A stretch of 64,000 nucleotides of DNA from Ensifer sp. Root278 (GCF_001429285.1 NZ_LMJJ01000040.1:565365-629364); one strand, 5' to 3'. Counted from the first letter of the stretch, positions 42,652 to 51,993 are shown. The notes: generated by a model not told the origin, from the sequence alone. Translations and numbers: made by a program.

Positions 42652-42778
42652 CAAGCAAACTGTTGAGCACGACGCTCGCAGTTGCGCGTTGCTTTCGACC
42701 TTGACCACGGATGTACTGGCACGCGTTTTGAGAGCGAAAGAACAGAAGGGCCGGAGCCGCGCGCTCCGGCCTTTTTTT
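42652..42778 (+). ncRNA. Candidate small RNA of about 127 nt
   Basis: It lies between a good promoter and a strong intrinsic terminator, inside a 452-base gap between two minus-strand genes. The only open frame of note is ATGTACTGGCACGCGTTTTGA (MYWHAF) at 42711, without a ribosome site, and a TTG-started frame that runs through the terminator. I cannot assign it to a named rhizobial sRNA family. A leader-peptide RNA is a second possibility. Confidence 0.55.
42749..42778 (+). terminator. Intrinsic terminator of the candidate small RNA
   Basis: GGCCGGAGC-CGCGC-GCTCCGGCC with nine perfect pairs, followed by seven T. The T-run lies only on the plus strand, which fixes the direction. Confidence 0.88.
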
Positions 42779-42838
42779 GTTGGGACGGGTTCGCAGGGTT
42801 CCCGGCCAGACCGCCGGCGCGGTTCCAGTACGCTTCCA

Positions 42839-43222
42839 TCATCGCGGGAAGCGTGGTTGCCGACGTTCAGCCTCCTCAAGCAAAGAGAGTGGAAAGGAGC
42901 CGGAGAGGTTGATCTCCGCGAGCGTAAGCCTGCCATCAATCACCACGGCGAAATAGCGCCGGCAGAGATCTTGCGCCATCTCGGCTCGATTGGAGTAGGA
43001 CGTTTCCTTGAGGTCCGTCTCCTTGAGTTCGGATTCGATTTCCGGAGCGCACATCGCGATGAATTCCCGTGCGGCGTCCGGGCGTTTTCGCAAGGCGGGC
43101 AGTACAAACTCGTACTTATAATAGCTTATCGTCAGCGGTTCCGTTCGTGGCGCGAACAGAACGATGGCGATTGCGCACAAAAGCGCGACGGCCATGCCGC
43201 CGGCAACGAAACGAAGGTTCAT
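42839..43222 (-). CDS. Small membrane-anchored or exported protein, unknown
   Basis: 127 residues from the ATG at 43222. The N-terminus MNLRFVAGGMAVALLCAIAIVLFAP is a signal peptide or anchor. The rest is a soluble domain of about 100 residues with two Cys (AMCAPEIESEL and AQDLCRRYFAVV) that could pair in the periplasm. I do not recognise a family. The plus-strand terminator at 42749 lies just beyond its 3' end, so the sRNA would converge on this gene's mRNA. Confidence 0.6.
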   Translation of the reverse strand: MNLRFVAGGMAVALLCAIAIVLFAPRTEPLTISYYKYEFVLPALRKRPDAAREFIAMCAPEIESELKETDLKETSYSNRAEMAQDLCRRYFAVVIDGRLTLAEINLSGSFPLSLLEEAERRQPRFPR

Positions 43223-43564
43223 GATGGTGATCGTATAAATTGTCTCTTCTGGTCTTCTATCGCAACTTTGCCGTTTGGCAAGGCGCCTGAGGATCGTGAC
43301 ACCAAGTGGAGGCGTGAACGCCGAACGGCGGACGCTCAAGTCTCGCGCGGTCGCTTTCACGAATTGTTCCTCACCCAATTGGGGGAAATGGTTAGAGCGA
43401 GACCGCTTTCGTGCTTGGAGCGTTCTCTCATCGTTCGTCGCGTATTAGTCATTGCGCAATTGGGCGCGACCAATTTCCGGGTGGCGGAACGATAGACAGG
43501 CCGCGGCTGGGGCAGGCGCGGCCACCCTGTGACGGCCGCCCGCGTCGCGGGCAAGGGGAAAGGT
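43223..43564. other. Gap of 342 bases, nothing clear
   Basis: Only short GC-driven open frames are seen. The left end is the leader of the minus-strand gene at 43222; the sequence GTATAAATTG near 43231 is AT-rich but cannot be paired with a convincing -35. Confidence 0.4.
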
Positions 43565-43696
43565 TTACAGGCCCAGCAACCAGAAGAGCGCGCCGAACAC
43601 GAGGATGAAGGCGACGACGGCGCCGATGAATCGCAGCATGCCGGTGTTGGTGTCGCCCGTGCCGACAAGACAGTACCAAAGATTGTCATTGTTCAT
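43565..43696 (-). CDS. 43-residue single-helix membrane microprotein
   Basis: MNNDNLWYCLVGTGDTNTGM followed by LRFIGAVVAFILVFGALFWLLGL. One C-terminal membrane helix follows a short polar head with one Cys. GGAG lies nine bases before the ATG. It is too short for automatic gene callers but has the codon pattern and ribosome site of a real gene. Three 25-bp repeats lie 30-105 bases upstream of its start. Confidence 0.6.
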   Translation of the reverse strand: MNNDNLWYCLVGTGDTNTGMLRFIGAVVAFILVFGALFWLLGL

Positions 43697-43728
43697 GTTG
43701 CAGCGCTCCGTTTTGCCTGTCTCGCTCT

Positions 43729-43800
43729 TACCAGAACCACCCGGGGATGTTCTTACCAGAACACCCCGGGGATATTCCTACTAGAATACCCCGGGGATGG
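43729..43800. repeat. Three 25-bp direct repeats with a CCCCGGGG core
   Basis: Units begin TACCAGAAC at 43729, TACCAGAAC at 43754 and TACTAGAAT at 43779, each followed by (A/C)CCCCGGGGAT. Within a unit, GAA-yAC-CCCGGGG-AT-rTTC is nearly palindromic. They lie upstream of the 43-residue microprotein and look like an operator array spaced at about 2.4 helical turns. Confidence 0.7.
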
Positions 43801-43911
43801 AAGCGCAAGCCGGGGGTGCGCCCCGGCTGGCCATGTTTGCGGGATCCAGGAAGAGTTCCCGCCGGCGGCACGAAACCGCGCCCAGGGGGCGGTCGTCTGC
43901 CGCGGTCGCCT

Positions 43912-45091
43912 CTATGCGGACGGAGCCTCCTTCAGCTTCGGCAGTGCGCATAGGATGGCGACCGAAAGCAGGTGGATTGCGCTGACGACGAGTGCGAGGG
44001 CTGGCAGTCCCTTGGTGATGACAGGCGCTGCCGCCATCGTGCCCAATTTGGTCGTCATGAAGATGAAAAAGACGATCAGCGCCGAGCCGCGGGCATCATT
44101 GCCGCCGGAAGCGACGATGCCGCGGTAGAAGCCGATGGGGCCGCGCAGGCCCAGGCCAATGCCCATGGGCAGGAAGAGAACGGGCACGAACAGCGGGTTC
44201 GTTCCGCCGGAGAAGGCCATAGGCAAGGAGCGCGAGCGCGCTTGCGGCGGCCATCGCGCTGCCGGCCATGATGACCTCCTCCGTGCCGAAGCGCTCGGCG
44301 ATCTTCGCGGTCAGATTGGCGGCGATGATGAAGCCCGCGACGCTGACGATCTGCACGATGATGAAATCATTGAGCGTGCCGCCCATCGTCTCGACGATCA
44401 CCATGGGAATACCGAACACGAAGGTCAAAAGGCCGCCGAGCGTCATCGTCTGGCTTAGCGCATAGCGCATGAACACAGGATCCGTCAGCAGTTGCAGATA
44501 GGTGCCTTGCCTGCCTGACGTTCGCTGTTCGCGCGGAAGGCCGATCGCCAGCATCAGGACGAGGACGATCGCTCCGGCAGCGCCCAGAAGCTCGAACGAC
44601 GATTGCCAGCCGAAATGCGCAAGAAGTGCCACGCCGGCGATGGGCACAAGCGCCGGAACCAGCGACTCGACGCTTCCGAGGAAGCCGACGGCGCGCAGGG
44701 CCGTCTTCTCGCTGAACAATTGCCGGATGACGCCCGGCGCAAACACGGGCGCAGCGCTGGCGGCGATACCCTGCAGGAAGCGCAGGCCGATGAGGGCGGC
44801 GACATCAGGCGCAAAGGCGCCGGCAAGGGAGGTGGCGGCAAAGGCGGCAAGGGCTGCGACCATCAGCGTCTTGCGATCGAAGTGATCGGCGAGGTGGCCG
44901 AAGAGCAGGAGGCCGAGTGCACTGCCGCCGACATAGGCGGCAAGCACCATCTGCGCGGTCGCTTCGCTGGCGGAAAACACGCCCGGCAGGACCGGCATGG
45001 CGGGCAGGATCAGGTCGGTTCCGGCAAGGGAAAGCGCGGTACAGATGATAAGCAGGATGAAGGTGAAGGAAGCGCTGGATGATCGTGTCAT
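43912..45091 (-). pseudogene. Bcr/CflA-type MFS efflux transporter, frameshifted
   Basis: The N-terminal 290 residues (TDLILPAMPVLPGVF, then GHLADHFDRKTLM, the MFS loop 2-3 motif) give about nine membrane segments. The rest, from AFSGGTNPLFVPVLFLPMG through FIFMTTKLGTMAAAP to the natural stop at 43912, continues in another frame. Removing one base from the GGCC run at 44215-44218 rejoins them into one protein of about 390 residues with 12 segments, the normal length. Either the gene is inactive or the read has an error here. The uninterrupted protein would export drugs such as sulfonamides or bicyclomycin in relatives. Confidence 0.75.
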
Positions 45092-45448
45092 AGCAGGATC
45101 ACCAGGCTGCGGGAGAGCGCATGTCGCATCGTCAACGTCTCGATATCAGTTGGAAGGATCGGCCTGATCTCCCGCCCCTAGAGCGAGAAGGTCGGCCAAG
45201 CCGTTCCCGCTGCTATCCAGAGACGCACATAGGGAGTGGGGCCGCCGGGGCGGTCAGACGTTTGGCAGCAATGATGAGCCGATACGATCGCATGCGATGA
45301 GGATTGCAGAAGACGGAGATCGCTGCAAGACGGAATGAAACCTGTGCGGGAGGGGCTGAACGACTTCTGCGAGCATCGCCCGAGCCGGTCCGGTGGTCAG
45401 GACCCGCTGGGAGCGGGAGGGGGCGACCGGTCTATTTGCAAAGACCGC
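45092..45448. other. Gap of 357 bases, nothing clear
   Basis: No coding region, palindrome or terminator stands out. ATACGATCGCATGCGATGAG near 45282-45301 has a CGATCG/CGCATGCG cluster of short palindromes without a recognisable site. Confidence 0.35.
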
Positions 45449-45571
45449 TCAGAGGGCGGCAAGTTCCTCGGCCGTCGCAACGATGTGCGTGTTGCCGATG
45501 GAATGATCGGCATATTTGAACGCCAGAATGCTCATGACTGACGCGACGAGGGCTACCAGGATGATACGCAT
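45449..45571 (-). CDS. 40-residue membrane microprotein
   Basis: MRIILVALVASVMSILAFKY followed by ADHSIGNTHIVATAEELAAL. A single N-terminal hydrophobic segment with a short polar tail, so either an anchored microprotein or an exported peptide. GGAG lies about seven bases before the ATG. Both neighbours are more than 200 bases away. I do not recognise it. Confidence 0.5.
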   Translation of the reverse strand: MRIILVALVASVMSILAFKYADHSIGNTHIVATAEELAAL

Positions 45572-45807
45572 TGGGGCGCTCCGAGCTCTTCCTGCCTGAC
45601 CATGATCTTTCGTTGGGCCAGGCGTTGACCGAACCGGAACCGATGCCCCGATTGAAAGGCCATCGGCCTTTGTGCATTTGTTTTAGCAACGGAAACCGGG
45701 TGGATGTTGTTCCCGCGGGGACAGGGCGCAAGGCGTTGCCCGATGGAAAGGCCATGCTGACACGAGCCGCGACGAGCACAGGAAGTCTGTCGCCGCGTCG
45801 CGCCGAG

Positions 45808-48087
45808 TTACCCTTCCGCGTCTGCTGCTTCCGGTGCCACCGGCTTCTTCGCCAGCGCCAGGTTTGCTGCCGCCGCCTCCGCTTCCGCCGCACCCGCTGC
45901 ACCGGAGCGCACGGTCACGGCGTTGGAGGCGAGGTCGAGGCCGGCTTCGCGCAGCGCCGGAAGCAGGCGCTTCATCGCCTCGCGCTGGAGGATGCTGGGG
46001 TTGCCGGGGCGGGCGGTGAACTTAAGGCGGACGACGAGGGAGTTTTCGGTGACGTCCTGGATGCCCTGCATCTTCAAGGGCACCAGGAATTCGCTGCCGA
46101 TCTCCGGGTCCTCCAGCATGGCGAGGCCAACCTTCTTGATGGCCTTGCGGATCTTTTCAGGGTCGGCGTCGCGCTCGAATTTCAGCTCGAACTTCACCGT
46201 GCTCCAGTCGCGGCTGAAATTGGTCACCGCCTGAAGCTGGCCGTAAGGGACGGTGTGGATCTGGCCGTTCTGGTGACGCAGCCTCAGCGAGCGCAGCGAG
46301 ATGCGCTCGACCGTGCCCTTGAGCTTGCCGGTATCGACATATTCGCCGACGCGGAAGGCGTCGTCGGCGATGAAGAAGATGCCGGAGACGACATCCTTCA
46401 CCAGCGTCTGCGAGCCGAAGGAAAGCGCCAGACCCAGCACGCCGAAGCCCGCCAGCAGCGGCGCGATGTTGATGCCGAGTGCTGAGAGGACGACGAGGCT
46501 GGTGACAGCGAAGATGGCGCCGAAGATGAGGTTGCGGACGAGCGGAAGGATGGTCGACAGCCGGCTTGTCTGATGAACCATCGTCTCGTCCTCGCTATCG
46601 CCGGGCATGGCGACGCGGGCAGACGGCGAGAAGGCTTCGAAGCTCCGCCAGAGGAAGCTGCAGATCACCCAGGCGGCCACGACCGCAAGGCTGATGCGCT
46701 CGAGAACGACGATCCAGCCGACGGCGGCGGCGGTGTCGTCCTGGACCATGATCGGGCGCCAGAGCTCGATGATGATGTGCAGGCCGATCAGCCAGGTGGC
46801 GCCGGCAAGCGCCGTCTGGATGCTGCCTGATATCGCCGCATGCAGGGCGTGCGAGGCCGGCGTGCGCCGACGCGCGGCGGCCGCACCGGCCAGCGAATGG
46901 ATGCCGAAGGCAAGGATCGGCAGCGCAAGCAGGATGATCTGCGTGGTGCCGCCGGCAAAGCTCCAGGCCGCGCTATTAGGGCTGCCGGCAACGATGACGC
47001 TCATCAGCCAGAGCACGATGGCGCTCAGTGCGTAGAACTCCGGCACGCCGAAGGCGATGGCGCGGCGCACGGGGCCGGGGTTCTCGCCGGTAAAGAGCGC
47101 GCGGATATCACCCGCGCCACCGATGAACCAGTGGAGCTTCACCACCGTGAGGATGCTGACGCCGATCAGCAGCCAGCCATCGGTGGCGGAAAGGTCCAGC
47201 CCGCGCTGATGGGCGAAACGCATGCTGGCGCCGACGACGGCGCTGGCCGCGCCATAGGTGGCAAGCATGTTGGCGTGGAAGCGCGGATGGGCGATATCGA
47301 GCAGGCGGATTTCGGGTCGCGTCGGCGCGAAGAGGAAGCGGGCGCCGACGGCATAGAAGGCGGCGACGACGGCGATGGTGATCAGGGCATGGGCAAGCTC
47401 GGCCGAGCCCGTGCCGCGCGTCAGGAGCAGCTGGGCGATCGTGTGGGCGACGGCGGCGAAGATCACCAGATAGGCGATGTCGAAGCCGAGCCGGATCACC
47501 GAGGCGCGCACGCGGTGCAAGAGGTCGACCACCTCGAAGGAAGCGCCGAAGAGCCGATGAATAAGGGAGCGACTGGCGAAGGCGGCGGCGAGCCCCGCGG
47601 CAATGGCCAGCACGGAAATGGCGGCAACCGAGACGACCGACCAGCCTTCGGCGCGGATGCCTGCCGCGACGTCAGCCATCACCCCGGCGATGCCGGAGAT
47701 GCCCGCAAAGCCCATCTGCAAGCCATTGAGAAAACGGGCGGAAAGGGTGTCGAAGGAATCCTCGGGGTCAGCGACCGGAGCGGCTTGCTGTGGCGTACCC
47801 GCCGGGTTCGCGGCGACGGCTGGTGTGGCGGCGTGGGCGTTGTCAGGTGTCGCCGCGCTGGCCGGCGCTGCGGCCTGATTTGCCGCGTCGCGCCATTCGA
47901 CCGTGACCGGCCCGCCTGCCTTCGCCGCGGCGCGCAAGGTTTCCTCGATCTCGGCAGGGCTTTGGCCGGGCGTGAGAATGACGGTGATCGGCGCTGGTGC
48001 CGTCTGGGCAAGGGCGGGCAGGGCGAGCGCGAGAAGCAGCGCCAGGCTCGCCAGTAGGTGACGGCAGAAAAAGCAGTTATATGCCAT
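45808..48087 (-). CDS. MscS-type mechanosensitive channel, large form
   Basis: 759 residues from the ATG at 48087; a GTG three codons upstream is possible. A signal peptide (FFCRHLLASLALLLALALPALAQ) and an extracytoplasmic Pro/Ala-rich domain are followed by about ten membrane segments. The MscS core is near 480-720: the pore helix LLAGFGVLGLALSFGSQTLVKD with its Gly/Ala packing pattern, then FFIADDAFRVGEYVD, TVERISLRSLRLRHQNGQIHTVPYGQL and the beta domain. The length fits the large MscS paralogues of rhizobia. It would relieve turgor after osmotic downshock. Confidence 0.88.
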   Translation of the reverse strand: MAYNCFFCRHLLASLALLLALALPALAQTAPAPITVILTPGQSPAEIEETLRAAAKAGGPVTVEWRDAANQAAAPASAATPDNAHAATPAVAANPAGTPQQAAPVADPEDSFDTLSARFLNGLQMGFAGISGIAGVMADVAAGIRAEGWSVVSVAAISVLAIAAGLAAAFASRSLIHRLFGASFEVVDLLHRVRASVIRLGFDIAYLVIFAAVAHTIAQLLLTRGTGSAELAHALITIAVVAAFYAVGARFLFAPTRPEIRLLDIAHPRFHANMLATYGAASAVVGASMRFAHQRGLDLSATDGWLLIGVSILTVVKLHWFIGGAGDIRALFTGENPGPVRRAIAFGVPEFYALSAIVLWLMSVIVAGSPNSAAWSFAGGTTQIILLALPILAFGIHSLAGAAAARRRTPASHALHAAISGSIQTALAGATWLIGLHIIIELWRPIMVQDDTAAAVGWIVVLERISLAVVAAWVICSFLWRSFEAFSPSARVAMPGDSEDETMVHQTSRLSTILPLVRNLIFGAIFAVTSLVVLSALGINIAPLLAGFGVLGLALSFGSQTLVKDVVSGIFFIADDAFRVGEYVDTGKLKGTVERISLRSLRLRHQNGQIHTVPYGQLQAVTNFSRDWSTVKFELKFERDADPEKIRKAIKKVGLAMLEDPEIGSEFLVPLKMQGIQDVTENSLVVRLKFTARPGNPSILQREAMKRLLPALREAGLDLASNAVTVRSGAAGAAEAEAAAANLALAKKPVAPEAADAEG

Positions 48088-48097
48088 GAATTTCACT

Positions 48098-48361
48098 CAT
48101 CGAGCCCCGTCGCGCGCCATGCGCTCATCCGCATCACATTACACAACGTCCTAAAATTCCAATCCTATTTTGAATGGAAGGGGCGTCAGCAGCACGCACG
48201 CTCTGCCCGATCGCTTCGGGTTGGAAGCGAGCTCGGCCGGAATGCCCGATGGGTAAAGCCGACCAAGAGGTGGTCGCCTGGCCGAGCCGCGCAATTCCCC
48301 ACAAGCATATGTGCATGAGCACTTTAACGGACCCGGCTGCTCCAGCCTTCCGCGCACCCCA
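48098..48361. other. Short gap upstream of the MscS gene
   Basis: 264 bases with no gene. AATTCCAATCCTATTTTGAATGG near 48155 is AT-rich and may contain the channel promoter; no firm -35/-10 pair can be set. Confidence 0.35.
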
Positions 48362-48919
48362 TCAACCAAGCAACTTCCTTGCCCAGTCCGAAACATCATC
48401 GCCGCTGCTGACGTCCGGTTGCACGATTCCGTCGATCATGAAGGTCGGGGAGACGTGGATGCCGTTCTGTCGCGCATATTTGCAATGCCACTTGATTTCC
48501 CGGTCGAGATCCGGGATCGCGAATGCGGCCTTGAGCTTGACGCCGCTATAGCCTTCCAAGCGCTCGATGATCTGGTGGGGTGTAGCGTCCAGATTGGGGC
48601 CGCCGGCATGATGGACGAATTCGAACTCTTCCCGATGCGCAGCGACTGCAGCGATGACTTTCTTCGCGGTATTCTTGCCGCCCTCAAGTGTCGAGGCCGC
48701 GATGATGCAGCGAACGATGACACCGGAATACATATGCCAGGGCTGCGACTGCAGGCGGATCTTAATAGTGACGTTGTCTTCGCCGGCCTGGTCGAGCAGG
48801 GCGTCGAGCTTGCTAAATGCCTTGGTGGAGTAAGGATCGGTCGGCTCCAGAAAGACCTCGAAGAGATGTGGACCGGTGCCCCAGGTGAGTGGATCGGCGT
48901 GCCAAGCTGAGTTGGTCAT
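48362..48919 (-). CDS. DsbA-like thioredoxin-fold protein without CXXC
   Basis: 185 residues from the ATG at 48919, with AGAGGAAG upstream. The cis-Pro loop is clear (GIHVSPTFMIDG near residue 155) and an inserted helical domain lies between, as in DsbA. The active-site position reads DPYSTKAF, with no Cys, so it cannot do thiol-disulphide exchange in the usual way. There is no signal peptide. It could bind thiols or act as a chaperone or GST-like enzyme. It stands alone. Confidence 0.75.
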   Translation of the reverse strand: MTNSAWHADPLTWGTGPHLFEVFLEPTDPYSTKAFSKLDALLDQAGEDNVTIKIRLQSQPWHMYSGVIVRCIIAASTLEGGKNTAKKVIAAVAAHREEFEFVHHAGGPNLDATPHQIIERLEGYSGVKLKAAFAIPDLDREIKWHCKYARQNGIHVSPTFMIDGIVQPDVSSGDDVSDWARKLLG

Positions 48920-49079
48920 GGGACTTCCTCTCTTTTCAGGGGCGACGGGTTGGGATCGTTGAATTTTCAGAGTTTTCCAGTTTCGATTGTCGCTGAACCG
49001 TCCATGGGCAGAGCATGCATCAGGCTTGTGTGCCACGCTAGGTGATATCATTGGGGCGGGGCATCCCTGACAGCCGCTG

Positions 49080-49328
49080 CCCCTCTCCTCGGGTTTAACC
49101 CGAGGACTAGCCCTCTCCCCACAGGCGGGGAGAGGGGACGGCGCCGCGTGTGCTGCACTCTCGTCTTCTTGCCTTGGCCGCGAATACAGCCACACGCGGA
49201 CGTCCTGGTTCCCGCGGTATGCCGTGGCACGACGCCTCGCGGTGCGCCGAAGTAGAGCGCGGAGAGAGCCACGTGTCCCTTCTCCCCGTGATTACGGGGA
49301 GAAGGTGCCGGCAGGCGGATGAGGGGCG
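49080..49328. repeat. RIME-like intergenic palindromic element, copy 4 (inverted)
   Basis: CCCTCTCCTCGGGTTTAACCCGAGGA, CCCTCTCCCC-ACAGGCG-GGGAGAGGG, a spacer, then CCCTTCTCCCC-GTGATTAC-GGGGAGAAGG and GGCAGGCGGATGAGGGG. It is copy 1 in reverse order and orientation. It fills most of the gap between 48920 and 49363. Confidence 0.75.
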
Positions 49329-49363
49329 TTTCACTCACCGCGCGGATGAGGGGCGCTTCCCAC

Positions 49364-50137
49364 TTACTTCGTCGTGTAACCGCCGTTGACCAGGATCGTC
49401 TGGCCGGTCATCCACCAGCCGTCGGAAACGAGGAAGCGGATATAGGGGACGATGTCCTCGATGTCGGTAAGGCCGGTCTTCGAAAAGCCCGAGAGGGCGG
49501 AAGCGGTCTTGTGGTAGGCGACGGCGTCGGCTCCCTCGGCCGGGTAGAAGAAGGGCGTATCCATCGGGCCGGGGCCGATGGCGGTAACCGAGATGCCGCG
49601 TGCGCCGAACTCCTTGGCGGCTGCGCGGGTGAAATGCTCGACCGGGGCCTTGGTGCCGGCGTAGGCGGCGTAGAAGGGCGTGAAGGCGCCAAGCAGCGAG
49701 GTGACGAGCGTGCAGACCTTGCCGTTGTCGTTCACATGTTTGCCCGCTTCGCGCAGGAAGAAGAAGGCGGACTTGGCGTTGACCGCGCTCATCTCGTCAT
49801 ATTCGGCCTCGGTGATCTCGACGAAGGGCTTCTTCAGCACCTTGCCGACGGTGTTGACGGCGATATCGATGCCGCCGAGCGCCGCCTTGGCATCGGCGAA
49901 GAGCTTTTCGACATTGGCCGCGCTGGTGAGATCGCCGGCATAGGCGTGGGCTGCAGCACCGGCTGCCTTGATTGCCGCCACGGTTTCTTCGGCTGCCGCC
50001 CTGGTGGCGGCGCTGTTGTAGTGGATCGCGACGCCGCGGGCGCCATGTTCGGCGAGATCGCGCGCCAACAGGCCGCCGAGGTTCTTTGCGCCGCCGGCGA
50101 TGAGAACGGATTTACCATTGATGCTGTGGTCTGCCAT
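49364..50137 (-). CDS. Short-chain dehydrogenase/reductase
   Basis: 257 residues. The cofactor motif is VLIAGGAKNLGGLLARDLAEHG, an A-G-G variant of TGxxxGxG. NTVGKV stands for NNAG, Ser is in VTSLLGAF and the catalytic YAGTK is present, followed by PGPMDTPFF. It is a classical NAD(P)-dependent oxidoreductase of unknown substrate. AGGAG lies six bases before the ATG. It diverges from a LysR gene at 50435, its likely regulator. Confidence 0.9.
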   Translation of the reverse strand: MADHSINGKSVLIAGGAKNLGGLLARDLAEHGARGVAIHYNSAATRAAAEETVAAIKAAGAAAHAYAGDLTSAANVEKLFADAKAALGGIDIAVNTVGKVLKKPFVEITEAEYDEMSAVNAKSAFFFLREAGKHVNDNGKVCTLVTSLLGAFTPFYAAYAGTKAPVEHFTRAAAKEFGARGISVTAIGPGPMDTPFFYPAEGADAVAYHKTASALSGFSKTGLTDIEDIVPYIRFLVSDGWWMTGQTILVNGGYTTK

Positions 50138-50434
50138 GGGTTTCTCCTGTTATCGGCCGCTTGCTGCGGCCGGTTTGCGGCGAGCGGGAACGCCGGCGCG
50201 AAAGGTGCGCAGGTCCCCGGTCTGCTCTGGCGCTGACGGCCTGTCCCGAACACGTTGTCTGTCCTGAACGCCGCACGCCGCGTTTCAAATAGCGCGGGCC
50301 TTGCCGCCGCCAACGCGAGAGGTCAGCGGTGCGACAGGCATCGCAGGGTTGAGAATACCGTCCGCGCCGCTGGTATAAAGCGCCAGTTCGTGACATGACT
50401 TGTCAGAATTGACGAACAATTGGCGTGGCCCGGC
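50138..50434. promoter_or_regulatory. Divergent control region between SDR and LysR genes
   Basis: 297 bases. TTGTCA-GAAT-TGACGAA near 50400-50416 is an imperfect inverted repeat next to the LysR start, in the position of a LysR binding site. No coding region is seen. Confidence 0.4.
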
Positions 50435-51337
50435 ATGGACAGGATCGAGCTTTTCCGCATCTTCACGCGCGTTGTCGAAAGCGCGAGTTTTACCCGCGCG
50501 GCCGACACATTGGGGCTGCCGCGCTCTTCCGTTTCGGCCGCGGTGCAGACGCTCGAAACCCGGCTCGGCACACGGCTGCTGCACCGCACGACCCGTAAGG
50601 TGGCGCCGACGCAGGACGGGGCCGCCTTCTACGAGCGCTGCCTGCGGCTGATTGAGGACATGGACGAGGCGGAGAACCTGTTCCGCCGCAGCGCTTCCGA
50701 CCCGACCGGGCGGCTGCGCGTCGACCTGCCGAGCCGCATCGGCCGGCTGATCGTGGCGCCGGCGCTGCCGGAGTTCCTGACGCGCTACCCCGGCATCGAC
50801 ATCGATCTCGGCATGACCGACCGGGCGGTGCACCTGATAGAGGAAAGCGTCGACTGTGCGCTGCGGGTCGGGCCGCTCAGCGATTCCGGCCTGATCGCCC
50901 GGCCGTTCGGCACGCTTCGCCTGATCAATGTCGCAAGCCCCGACTATCTCGAGCGGTATGGTATTCCGCTAATGCCCAGCGATCTCGCCAGTCATTTCGC
51001 CGTCAACTATGCCTCGCCCTCAAGCGGCCGGGTGGAGGACTGGGAGTGGATCGAAGGCGGCGAGGCGCGCACGGTTGCCGTTCCCGGCCGCATCAGCGTC
51101 AACAGCGCCGAGGGCAGCATCGCCTGCTGCCTCGCCGGCCTCGGCCTCATCCAGATCCCGGCCTTCGACGTGGTCGACCATCTGAAAGAGGGGCGCCTGG
51201 TGGAGGTCATGCCAGGCCATTCAGCCGCACCCATGCCGATGGCGCTGCTCTACCCGCACCGCCAGCACCTGTCGCGCCGGCTGAAGGTGTTTGCCGACTG
51301 GCTGGAAGGGCTGATGCGGGGTGTGATGGCGGCGTGA
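50435..51337 (+). CDS. LysR family transcriptional regulator
   Basis: 300 residues from the ATG at 50435. The HTH is FTRVVESASFTRAADTLGLPRSSVSAAVQTLETRLGTRLL; LHRTTRKVAPTQDG follows. The effector domain has VDLPSRIGRLIVAPALPEFLTRYPGIDIDLG. It is of the CrgA-like group that often controls a divergent oxidoreductase, here the SDR at 49364. Confidence 0.92.
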   Translation: MDRIELFRIFTRVVESASFTRAADTLGLPRSSVSAAVQTLETRLGTRLLHRTTRKVAPTQDGAAFYERCLRLIEDMDEAENLFRRSASDPTGRLRVDLPSRIGRLIVAPALPEFLTRYPGIDIDLGMTDRAVHLIEESVDCALRVGPLSDSGLIARPFGTLRLINVASPDYLERYGIPLMPSDLASHFAVNYASPSSGRVEDWEWIEGGEARTVAVPGRISVNSAEGSIACCLAGLGLIQIPAFDVVDHLKEGRLVEVMPGHSAAPMPMALLYPHRQHLSRRLKVFADWLEGLMRGVMAA

Positions 51338-51505
51338 ATCGTACGGAGCGAGGCGAAACGATGAAGGACGATAGATTGCTTACGGCGATAGCTGACGTCC
51401 ACAGACATATGGGTCAGGAGGGAGGTATAGTCGGCGCCACACATTTGCAGCACATAGTCAGGCGCATCCACGATTCATGGAAAGCGCCACGCGCAGGCAA
51501 GCCCG

Positions 51506-51985
51506 TCAAGCGGTTCTCGCCCGATAGGCGTCAACCCATTCTGTCAGGGCTTTCTCCTTGGCTCTTGCTGACGTGAAACGACCAAGCATCAGGGCAGCCG
51601 CTATGAAGTACCAGCCGAAGAACCACGTTGCTACAACACTCAACAGCACAAGAAGTGCGGGAACTGCCAGCAGGGCCAAGACTATTTGACCCGCATGGCC
51701 GAGGTTCTCTGACAGAACGACAATTGAGAGAACGACAGGCAGTGCCGCCACGGCCCACCAGAGGCCGAGCACGATCCCGATTGGAAACATCGCTAGCAGA
51801 GGCACCCGCATCGCCACGCCAAGGCCCCAGAGTTCGCTGCGGTGACGGTAGTATGTAATCCAACGCCAAAATCTGCGCATCTCATCCGCCCAAGGGTCGT
51901 ATTGCGACGACGCTGCAACTTTGCGCTGCTCTAGCTTGCTGCGAAGCGAGCCGTCAAGGCATGGGTGAAGCGCCCGGTTGTACAT
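51506..51985 (-). CDS. Membrane protein of unknown function
   Basis: 159 residues from the ATG at 51985; the frame is open further upstream but there overlaps the end of the neighbouring gene. A polar N-terminal third (PWADEMRRFWRWITYYRHRSEL) precedes three hydrophobic segments (VPLLAMFPIGIVLGLWWAVAALPVVLSIVVL, IVLALLAVPALLVLLSVVATWFFGWYFIAAALML). The tail is charged. I do not recognise it. The DNA is AT-richer than its surroundings. Confidence 0.55.
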   Translation of the reverse strand: MYNRALHPCLDGSLRSKLEQRKVAASSQYDPWADEMRRFWRWITYYRHRSELWGLGVAMRVPLLAMFPIGIVLGLWWAVAALPVVLSIVVLSENLGHAGQIVLALLAVPALLVLLSVVATWFFGWYFIAAALMLGRFTSARAKEKALTEWVDAYRARTA

Positions 51986-51993
51986 AAGGGACG

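Noticed and set aside
51361-51576. 71-codon plus-strand frame after the LysR gene
   Set aside because: It has no recognisable domain and its 3' third overlaps the minus-strand membrane protein. It remains possible, but support is too weak.
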